From contig JAGVOC010000057.1 in the NCBI GenBank assembly GCA_020052975.1, forward strand, positions 1 through 13,152: 13,152 nt of DNA, read 5' to 3'. This DNA is from Desulfobacterales bacterium. Its GTDB lineage: Bacteria > Desulfobacterota > Desulfobacteria > Desulfobacterales > RPRI01. Under the pieces are notes generated by a model that saw only the letters and a list, made by a program, of their open reading frames with translations, did not search any database and was not told the DNA's origin. Positions 7,822-13,152 of this stretch are shown one piece after another (the stretch's first letter is position 1; each line of letters starts with the position of its first letter). Made by a program: the position numbers and the translations under genes.

Positions 7822-8721
7822 ATGAATATATATAAACTCTCAATCGCAGCTGTGATGCTGTTCATCGCTTTTTTTACGATCTTCTATTCTACGGGTATTT
7901 GGAAACGTACAAGTCTAGGGCAAAAGATAGCAAAGAAAACAAGGAGAGCGCCGATTAGAGACAAATTGTTACGGAGTCCCGGGGAAACGTTGAGGAACCG
8001 AGAGTATGATATGACGGTGGATCTCGTGGGGAATATGATGTCATTTCTATTTGGTAACGTCATACTGGTTGCTACTTTCATTGCTCTTAACGAGAAAGAC
8101 AAATGGCCAATCATGCATATCTTTGTCGTCTCTGTTTATCTCATCCTGTTCCTTATTTACACAAGGAAGTTGCGTCACATTTCTCAAGAAAGACAACTCG
8201 CCAGGCTGGGGCTTGATGGAGAACTCGCGACGGCACAGGAAATCAATCAGTTAATGTACTTCCAGTATAATGTCTATCACGATTTCCCAGCCGAAAAGTT
8301 TAATATTGATCATGTCATCTTGGGACCAGCCGGTGTATTTGCTGTCGAAACTAAGAGCAGGTCAAAACCGATCGGGAAAGGAAAGGAATCGTATACGGTA
8401 AGCTTTAATGGGGATACACTTATCTTCCCCGGGTTCAAAGATACAGCGTCTATAAAACAGGCAAAAGACCAAGCTATATGGCTCTCGGATTTTCTCACAA
8501 AAAGCGTCGGGAAGCCTGTCAAGGTAATGGCCATTCTGGCATTACCAGGCTGGCTGGTCAATCGTAATGCATATGATGAATCACTTATTGTAATGAATCC
8601 TCGGGAGTCTGTTAAGGCCATAACTGATAGAAAGGCCGTCTTGGATGATCAGACAATTAACCAAATCAAATATCAGATTGAGGAACGGTGCAGGACAGTT
8701 GACCTGTATGAACCGCTTTGA
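7822..8721 (+). CDS. Membrane-anchored NERD domain protein
   Basis: A 299-residue protein with three predicted membrane segments (about 5-24, 74-90 and 96-114) and a cytoplasmic NERD (nuclease-related) domain at about 126-240. NERD hallmarks are visible: ARLGLDGE (127-134), the strand with FNIDHVILG carrying D163, and VFAVETKSR carrying E176 and K178. Together these form the D...E-x-K set of the PD-(D/E)xK fold, so the residues for metal-dependent nuclease activity are present. NERD proteins are widespread and often sit in plasmids and defence regions, but few have known roles. The start is ATG 7822 with GGGAG at 7811-7815. It is 196 bases after the large nuclease gene on the same strand; co-transcription is possible but not shown. 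Between them (7626-7821) I see only A+T-rich sequence and no clear terminator. Confidence 0.85.
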   Translation: MNIYKLSIAAVMLFIAFFTIFYSTGIWKRTSLGQKIAKKTRRAPIRDKLLRSPGETLRNREYDMTVDLVGNMMSFLFGNVILVATFIALNEKDKWPIMHIFVVSVYLILFLIYTRKLRHISQERQLARLGLDGELATAQEINQLMYFQYNVYHDFPAEKFNIDHVILGPAGVFAVETKSRSKPIGKGKESYTVSFNGDTLIFPGFKDTASIKQAKDQAIWLSDFLTKSVGKPVKVMAILALPGWLVNRNAYDESLIVMNPRESVKAITDRKAVLDDQTINQIKYQIEERCRTVDLYEPL

Positions 8722-8877
8722 GTCGATTTCTTCAAGTCCGCGCTTGATATTTTCCAAGGAATGCGTATAGCAGTCACAAAGTTGCATTTCACTTAGAGAC
8801 CAATAATTAACACTTATCAATAGAAAAAGTAATCCTGATAAGTACACCCGTATGCGACGGCTCGATCAATTGCCTGA

Positions 8878-9094
8878 CCGTGTAGAAATGCTCTCAAAGA
8901 AGATGTAACACGGGGAGAATATCAAATTCTGTTGCAATTTCTCTCGTTGCCCTTGTGCCTTCTCCGGGGAACTCCTATCAGGGACGCTTCGATCGGCGTA
9001 GTCTTCGCGCATCTCTTTATGGACTCCCTCACAATGATGAGCGTTCCCCTTCTCGATAAGAGGAGCCGCAGGATCACTATCTTCGGCGGCAAGC
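8878..9094 (+). pseudogene. Remnant resembling a YdjM/DUF457 membrane-bound hydrolase
   Basis: The frame open from 8878 (after TGA 8875-8877) encodes a hydrophobic stretch with GVVFAHLFMDSLTMMSVPLL. In the YdjM/DUF457 family of membrane-bound metal-dependent hydrolases a conserved segment has H-x3-D-x-LT-x3-VPLL with the same spacing. Only this late part is present; the N-terminal membrane segments and HRGxTHS-type motif are missing. The reading runs into the left end of the IS21 element and stops at 9116-9118. It is best read as a broken gene left of the insertion. The preceding 8722-8877 holds nothing I can name. Confidence 0.4.
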
Positions 9095-9158
9095 TACGGA
9101 CTGTTGGGGCCGGTTGAAAAGGGCCACGGAGGGCGAGCCGAAGATGGCGGCAGTGGCT
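9095..9158 (+). repeat. Left terminal inverted repeat of the IS21 element
   Basis: Aligned to the complement of the right end, bases 9103-9107 (GTTGG), 9108-9125 (14 of 18 identical) and 9140-9158 (17 of 19 identical) match. Bases 9126-9139 are an extra 14-base segment that resembles a local duplication of the AGGGCC-A-CGG sequence before it. The outer 8 bases match only 4 of 8. Confidence 0.75.
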
Positions 9159-9258
9159 TTTCTGTAATCTCTTCTTTATCAAACCTTCCTTAGTCTCTCA
9201 TCAGTTATAAGCAATCCATTTACAATTACTACCTGGACATATGAATGGGAGGTGGTGA

Positions 9259-9636
9259 TTGCAAAAGCGATGTATGTGCTGCGGCCGGTATTTTACACCT
9301 GACAGACGGGTTAGCGACAAGCAAAAGGCGTGTGCGCGGGAAACTTGCAGAAAAGAGCGAAAGAAGAGATCGCAGGAGAACTGGCGCCGGGAGAATCCCG
9401 AATATTTCACGAACCATTACACCGACTATGTAATACCATGGCGGCAGAAGAAACGACTTTTATCACTGGCGAAGAAAAAAGACAAATCCCCGGAAGTGAT
9501 AAAAGACGAGATCACCCCCTCAAAGCCTTACCAGCAGCTTATTTTGCTGATACCGGAAGACAAGACCGGGATGATAAAAGACGAGATACGCCTGCGGAGG
9601 GTTGATATATCTACGTTTGCGGCGTACGGGCCGTGA
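9259..9636 (+). CDS. Small zinc-finger-like protein carried by the IS21 element
   Basis: A 125-residue basic protein with a zinc-ribbon-like N terminus (C5, C7/C8, C25, C30: a CxxC knuckle followed by C-x4-C), then a Lys/Arg-rich segment. Start is TTG 9259 behind GGGAGG (9247-9252) at good spacing. The C-terminal half repeats VIKDEI (80-85) and MIKDEI (105-110), 25 residues apart. A third copy of the underlying DNA repeat sits at the stop codon but out of frame. Similar small Cys-rich ORFs are, from general memory, seen in front of IS21-type transposases in environmental bacteria; the function is unknown and DNA binding is a guess. It lies inside the IS ends, 70 bases upstream of istA and on the same strand, so it is probably part of the element. 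Confidence 0.65.
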   Translation: MQKRCMCCGRYFTPDRRVSDKQKACARETCRKERKKRSQENWRRENPEYFTNHYTDYVIPWRQKKRLLSLAKKKDKSPEVIKDEITPSKPYQQLILLIPEDKTGMIKDEIRLRRVDISTFAAYGP

Positions 9637-9649
9637 TAAAAGACAATAT
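9497..9649 (+). repeat. Three spaced copies of TGATAAAAGACGAGAT
   Basis: Copies are at 9497-9512 and 9572-9587 (identical over 16 bases) and 9634-9649 (TGATAAAAGACAATAT). Start-to-start spacing is 75 and then 62 bases. The first two are read in frame as IKDEI in the small ORF; the third overlaps its stop codon. IS21 elements often carry several transposase-binding repeats in their subterminal regions, so these could be such sites, which is inference. Confidence 0.6.
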
Positions 9650-9706
9650 GGACGGATACCCCTCTCATCCTTAAACTGAATCTACTATTCAATCGAGGAG
9701 GTTTCC

Positions 9707-11119
9707 ATGGATGAAGCACTTCAGAGCCAGGCGAGGCATCTGTACGCTATTGAGAGATTGAGCATACGCCAGGTAGCGCAGAAACTTGGGATATCGAGAA
9801 ACAAGGCGGCCCGTATTATCAGCACGGATAATCTTGAGAGGAGAGCCCATGAGCCGATCATAAAACCCTATGAGGGGCTTATCCATGAGTGGTACCGTGA
9901 GTATCCATTTTTGCGGGCCATACAGGTTTATGAGCGGTTAAGGGGGTATGGATTTACCGGCGGCTATACTGCTGTAAAGGAATACACCTTTTCTTTTCGG
10001 AAAAAGAAACGCACAAGAGCATACCATGAACTTGAGTTTCTGCCCGGGCAGGAAGCACAGGTGGACTGGATGCAGCGTACGCTGCCCTTTGGAATCGTCT
10101 ACGGATTTGTCTATATTCTGTCGTATTCCCGGTACCTGTATGTAAAGTTCTATCTCCGCAACAGTATGGAGTTCTTTCTTGATGGACACATAGAAGCCTT
10201 CAGGGAGACCGGGGGAGTGGCCGGTACTAACCGGTATGACAATCTCAAAAGTGTGGTAATAAGCAGGAAGCCTGAGCTTACATACAATGCAAAGTTTTTG
10301 GACTTCGCAAGACACTATGGGTTTTCGCTTTATGCCTGCAATCCCGGCAAGGCAAATGAGAAAGGCAGGGTCGAACGGGTCATTCGTGATATCGGCAGTT
10401 TCATCGGGACCAATACCTTCAGGGATATTGAGGAACTAAATAATAAGACGGGGCTTTGGCGTATCGACAGAAACAACCGGGTCCATCGCACGACAGAAGT
10501 AAGCCCTGTTGATGCGCTGAAGAAGGAACGGCTCAGGGGGCTTCCCCAGATACCGTACAAACCCTACCGGGTGCAACCGGCAGTGATCAGCACCACCGGA
10601 TTTGTCTATTTCGACACCAACCGGTACTCGGTGCCTTCCTCCCATAGCGGTCAGGCGTGCGACATTCTGGCCTATCCCCAGCATATCGAAATAGCGGTAA
10701 GGGGCAGAAAGATAGCTGTTCATCCCCGGACGTTTAAGAAAAAGACAAAGATAGAGACCCCCTCTCACCGGGAGAAACTGCTTGAAATAACCCCGCACTT
10801 CAAACAGCAACGCATCTATCAACTGATGAATGCTATGGACCAAAACATAGAGCAGTTTTTGAAATATGCGGAAGAGGAAGGTCAGGACCCTCTGGTCGTT
10901 GCCTATGGGTTGTTTAAACTACTCAAGGGAAGCGCAAAAGAAACGCTCATCTCGGCCGTCAAAGAGGCTTTCGGCAACAAAATCTATAAACTGACCTATG
11001 TGCAGAGTCTCCTCCTGCCCTCCGGGTATCAGCAGAACCCAGTACATCCGCAGGATGCTGGGCTCCTCAACATTGATTACGAAGGGAGGAACCTTAGCGA
11101 TTATGATGAACTTATCTGA
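9707..11119 (+). CDS. istA: IS21-family transposase IstA
   Basis: A 470-residue DDE transposase that cuts and joins the IS ends. It has an N-terminal helix-turn-helix at about 18-38 (LSIRQVAQKLGISRNKAARI), then the catalytic core: D120 in QVDWMQ, D178 in RYDNLKSVV, and the acidic residue in ANEKGRVERVIR (E223, with E218 nearby). The C-terminal part contains the beta-rich RYSVPSSHSGQ region typical of Mu/IS21-type transposases. Start ATG 9707 follows GAGGAGG at 9695-9701. The end overlaps istB by 17 bases, the usual IS21 arrangement allowing coupled translation. Length is within the family range and the frame is intact, so activity is possible if the ends are functional. Confidence 0.93.
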   Translation: MDEALQSQARHLYAIERLSIRQVAQKLGISRNKAARIISTDNLERRAHEPIIKPYEGLIHEWYREYPFLRAIQVYERLRGYGFTGGYTAVKEYTFSFRKKKRTRAYHELEFLPGQEAQVDWMQRTLPFGIVYGFVYILSYSRYLYVKFYLRNSMEFFLDGHIEAFRETGGVAGTNRYDNLKSVVISRKPELTYNAKFLDFARHYGFSLYACNPGKANEKGRVERVIRDIGSFIGTNTFRDIEELNNKTGLWRIDRNNRVHRTTEVSPVDALKKERLRGLPQIPYKPYRVQPAVISTTGFVYFDTNRYSVPSSHSGQACDILAYPQHIEIAVRGRKIAVHPRTFKKKTKIETPSHREKLLEITPHFKQQRIYQLMNAMDQNIEQFLKYAEEEGQDPLVVAYGLFKLLKGSAKETLISAVKEAFGNKIYKLTYVQSLLLPSGYQQNPVHPQDAGLLNIDYEGRNLSDYDELI

Positions 11120-11780
11120 ACTGTGGAATCACTTTAGACTGCTCTCTGACATGAGCAGTCTTTCGGAGCAGGACAAGGAGTTCCTGCAAAAGTTCCTTAC
11201 AGATGAATATCAGCGAAGACAACAAAAGAGGATTGAATATCTCATGAGGAGATCCGGCATTAAGAGGGTCAAGTTGATGAGCGACTTTGACTGGAGGTTC
11301 AATCCCAAGGTCCCCAGAGCTAAGATCATGGAGTTCATGCATACCCAGTGGCTGATGAAACCCAGCAATCTGGTTATCATGGGGCCTGCCGGAGTCGGCA
11401 AGACTCATATCGCAACCGCCCTTTGCCATGATGCTCTCTCAAAAGGGCATCAGACTATGTTCCTGAGCCTCTTTGATCTGGCTGGCAAGATGGCCAAGGC
11501 TAAGACGCTCTACAGTTTTGTGGAGTTCTATTCCAAAGTGCCGGTCCTTTGTCTCGACGAACTTGGCTATGCCATGCTCACCAAGGAACAGGCTGACTGT
11601 ATCTTCCAGGTTATCTCGAAACGAACAGAAATCGGCACAACCATTGTTACCACAAATCTGATACCGTCTCAATGGGGGAAGGTCTTTGACTCCGTGACTG
11701 CCTCCGCGATTCTTGACAGATTGTCCATGAACGGCAGGTTCATTACCTTTGAAGGGAGGTCCTATAGAAACAGGCAATAG
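11103..11780 (+). CDS. istB: IS21-family helper ATPase IstB
   Basis: An AAA+ ATPase related to DnaC that loads on target DNA and assists IstA. Walker A is GPAGVGKT (94-101), Walker B LCLDELGY (149-156), sensor region TTIVTTNL (179-186), and AILDRL (202-207) carries the arginine expected of IstB/DnaC proteins. The frame opens farther upstream to a GTG at 10998 inside istA, but the ATG pair at 11103/11106 fits the family N terminus (MMNLSELWNHFRLLSDM). GGGAGGA at 11084-11090 is somewhat far (12 bases) for 11103. The product is 225 residues, a little short but complete. Confidence 0.92.
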   Translation: MMNLSELWNHFRLLSDMSSLSEQDKEFLQKFLTDEYQRRQQKRIEYLMRRSGIKRVKLMSDFDWRFNPKVPRAKIMEFMHTQWLMKPSNLVIMGPAGVGKTHIATALCHDALSKGHQTMFLSLFDLAGKMAKAKTLYSFVEFYSKVPVLCLDELGYAMLTKEQADCIFQVISKRTEIGTTIVTTNLIPSQWGKVFDSVTASAILDRLSMNGRFITFEGRSYRNRQ

Positions 11781-11890
11781 CCGCTAATCTGGAAAATCAA
11801 ATGAGTCTTTCAACCGAACTGCTCTATGAATCAGCTCGCCTCGATCAGAGCTGTTTGACGGCCCCCTGCGCCCACACCCTCACTGGCTCC

Positions 11891-11941
11891 GAGCCACCGC
11901 CGCCATTTTCGGCTCTTTTCAAACGCCGCCAACACTCTACA
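11891..11941 (-). repeat. Right terminal inverted repeat of the IS21 element
   Basis: On the minus strand the end reads TGTAGAGTGTTGGCGGCG, then TTTGAAAAGAGCC and GAAAATGGCGGCGGTGGCT. It matches the left end over nearly the whole length apart from the 14-base extra segment there. The outermost T is at 11941; the disrupted minus-strand gene begins at 11942. Confidence 0.8.
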
Positions 11942-13088
11942 GTTCCTGGCTCTGCCATATATCCGACTTCATACGTTACGGGATGAGGATCAATATAGGG
12001 TTCACCCGGTTCATTAACTTCCCCGTCATGGTCCAGATCGACAATGGTTCTGAGAGAAGAATCACTCTTTATTTGTTCAGAAGTATAAAGGTGATATGCC
12101 TCTCCATCGTAGAGTGAAAACATGTCTGTGAGATTCCAGAATACCTGGTGGGCAGGTTCCATCAGGTTTTTCATCCCGACCGCAACAGCAATATCCGTTT
12201 CGTTCCCCAGGGTTCCTTTGAAGACTACCTGCAAGGTGAGGTCGGTTATGCCTGCGGGGATTTCGTTACCGGTGAAATCAAAGGTGAATTCCATAGGTTC
12301 CACGTTCAGGGATATAATTTGCTCAGGTGTCAAAGTAAGTGGTTGCGAGACAGAGTATCTATATTCTATTTCATTCATCATCACGGTACCATCAGGTGGA
12401 TAATTGGCAAGATCAGGAGAATAGTTCGGGATTACTTTATATCTTGCCACTGCAGACAGGCTGCCCGAGACAATATCTTCATAGCTCAGCACATTCCCCT
12501 CAGGGTCTTTCTCCTTTGGGGTTATATTCAGAACCTTCGCCTTGATATGGCTGAATAACTGTTGCTGCGTCTGATACGAATTGCCCTGGTCATCGGTATA
12601 GGCATAGGGATAAATCCGGCTTCCGTCTGTTACCGCATATACATACTGATCCGGCGCACTGATTTCTAAAACTCCCCGGAAGAAATAATTCAGCAACCCG
12701 GCTGAGTAGCCCACGGCCCGGGGGATAAGCTTGGAGGCGTAGTCTCTGTGACACGTCTCGTCACGAACAAATGACCTGTAGAACAGTTCCCCTTCGCCAA
12801 AGAGTATGAAGAACGCTTTCGAAAAAAATCCTGTTTTCACAAAATGACTAATGACCTCGCCATCAGCAATTTTACTGATCCAGATTCCGGAATCTGATTT
12901 TCCGTCTTCATCAACGATCGTTACAGTCGGTTTTGAACCGTTCAAATACGCCTGAAGGTCAGTGCTTGCTTTTCTCGGATATGGGAAATAATGCCTATGG
13001 TCTGCTGCATACCTCTCCGCAGCAAATATCGTACTATCGCTGAAAAAGTTAGCATTATACATAACGACATAAATAATGCCGCATAATA

Positions 13089-13097
13089 TGGTAAAAT
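13089..13097 (+). promoter_or_regulatory. Possible extended -10 promoter for the gene at 13127
   Basis: TGG-TAAAAT (13089-13097) fits an extended -10 (TGn plus a TATAAT-like hexamer). Transcription from about 13104 would give a 23-base leader containing GGAGG. No good -35 box is present at 17 bases, as is common for extended -10 promoters. Confidence 0.35.
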
Positions 13098-13126
13098 ATA
13101 GCCACAATCAATCTACGGAGGTGGCT

Positions 13127-13152
13127 ATGAAAAAATTCGAAATCAGGGATGC
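13127..13152 (+). CDS. Start of an unidentified gene, runs off the window
   Basis: ATG at 13127 follows a strong GGAGGTGG (13117-13124). Eight full codons are visible (MKKFEIRD), too few to assign a family. It diverges from the fragment on the minus strand. Confidence 0.6.

Larger units (their letters stand above)
9095..11941 (+). mobile_element. IS21-family insertion sequence, about 2.85 kb
   Basis: The element has istA and istB in the standard overlapping order, plus an upstream zinc-finger-like ORF, enclosed by matching terminal inverted repeats. Read inward, the right end is TGTAGAGTGTTGGCGGCG... (11941 downward) and the left end TACGGACTGTTGGGGCCG... (9095 upward). Both continue with TTGAAAAG and then a GAA(A/G)ATGGCGGC(G/A)GTGGCT block. 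The TGT start of the right end fits IS21 ends. The left end is more diverged (terminal bases not TG) and contains a 14-base extra segment, and no target-site duplication is found across the two junctions, so the left boundary is uncertain by a few bases. Both transposition genes are intact. Confidence 0.8.
11845..13107 (-). pseudogene. Fragment of a predicted secreted protein, cut by the IS and lacking its N terminus
   Basis: The open frame gives 420 residues. The segment PRAVGYSAGLLNYFFRG (129-145), preceded by HRDYASKLI, resembles a conserved block that I recall, unverified, from the C-terminal half of large deltaproteobacterial exported proteins that carry a phospholipase C-like N-terminal domain. 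That domain is absent here. The first 16 residues (WLYFTILCGIIYVVM) come from a TTG with no ribosome binding site, and a TGA lies immediately upstream, so the true N terminus is probably lost. A calcium-loop-like DLDHDG (357-362) lies near the end of the genuine part. Residues 390-420 (from TVECWRRLKRAENGGGG onward) are encoded by the IS21 right end, so the natural C terminus is also gone. Function unknown; an extracytoplasmic place is likely. Confidence 0.55.

Noticed and set aside
8581..8847. Minus-strand 88-residue ORF at the end of the NERD gene
   Set aside because: It overlaps well-supported NERD coding sequence, has no ribosome binding site and resembles no family.
9330..9605. 91-residue ORF in another frame over the zinc-finger-like ORF
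   Set aside because: The TTG-started frame has a good ribosome binding site, cysteine pattern and peptide repeats; the overlapping frame has none of these.
9497..9649. Repeats of TGATAAAAGACGAGAT as a CRISPR array
   Set aside because: Only three short copies with spacing of 75 and 62 bases, two of them inside a coding frame; no cas genes.
10998..11102. GTG-started N-terminal extension of istB
   Set aside because: It lies wholly inside istA in another frame and does not fit the IstB N terminus; the ATG at 11103 is preferred.
12122..12558. Plus-strand ORFs opposite the minus-strand fragment
   Set aside because: They are antisense shadows without ribosome binding sites; the minus-strand frame is longer and has recognisable blocks.

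Overview
The window looks like a bacterial chromosomal accessory region. Strong GGAGG-type ribosome binding sites, a PilZ gene, a CCU-anticodon tRNA-Arg fragment and an IS21 element carrying a zinc-finger ORF suggest a Desulfobacterota- or Nitrospirota-like Gram-negative. That placement is inference from gene style only; no housekeeping marker is present. A+T content rises sharply across the 1,247-residue protein, and many genes stand alone on one strand, as expected of acquired cargo.

Layout. At the left edge (2-343) is the end of a PilZ-domain gene. It is followed within 9 bases by a minus-strand fragment of tRNA-Arg(CCU), from the anticodon loop to CCA (352-396), with no 5' half. That is the usual scar of an element integrated into a tRNA gene, so what lies to the right is probably an island. 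The island cargo is: (1) a RelE/HigB-type toxin and XRE antitoxin pair (600-1228) behind a promoter containing a perfect inverted repeat; (2) a two-gene type II-like restriction-modification cassette (1379-3516), with an amino-methyltransferase followed by a QxK-type PD-(D/E)xK protein; (3) a large protein of unknown family ending in a PD-(D/E)xK nuclease domain (3882-7625); (4) a membrane-anchored NERD-domain nuclease-like protein (7822-8721).

Right part. After a decayed stretch with a remnant resembling the YdjM/DUF457 membrane hydrolase family, an IS21-family insertion sequence occupies about 9095-11941. Its divergent but recognisable terminal inverted repeats enclose a zinc-finger-like ORF, istA and istB. 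The right end of the IS has cut into a minus-strand gene (to 13107) that also seems to lack its proper N terminus, so this is a fragment with a new C-terminal tail encoded by the IS. A new plus-strand gene starts at 13127 and leaves the window.

How the genes fit together. Toxin-antitoxin, restriction-modification and two further nuclease-like proteins next to a tRNA scar make a plausible defence or mobile-element-maintenance island. The best candidate for something undescribed is the 1,247-residue protein with the C-terminal nuclease domain, alone or with the NERD protein beside it. No integrase, CRISPR array, replication origin, rRNA or intact tRNA is visible.
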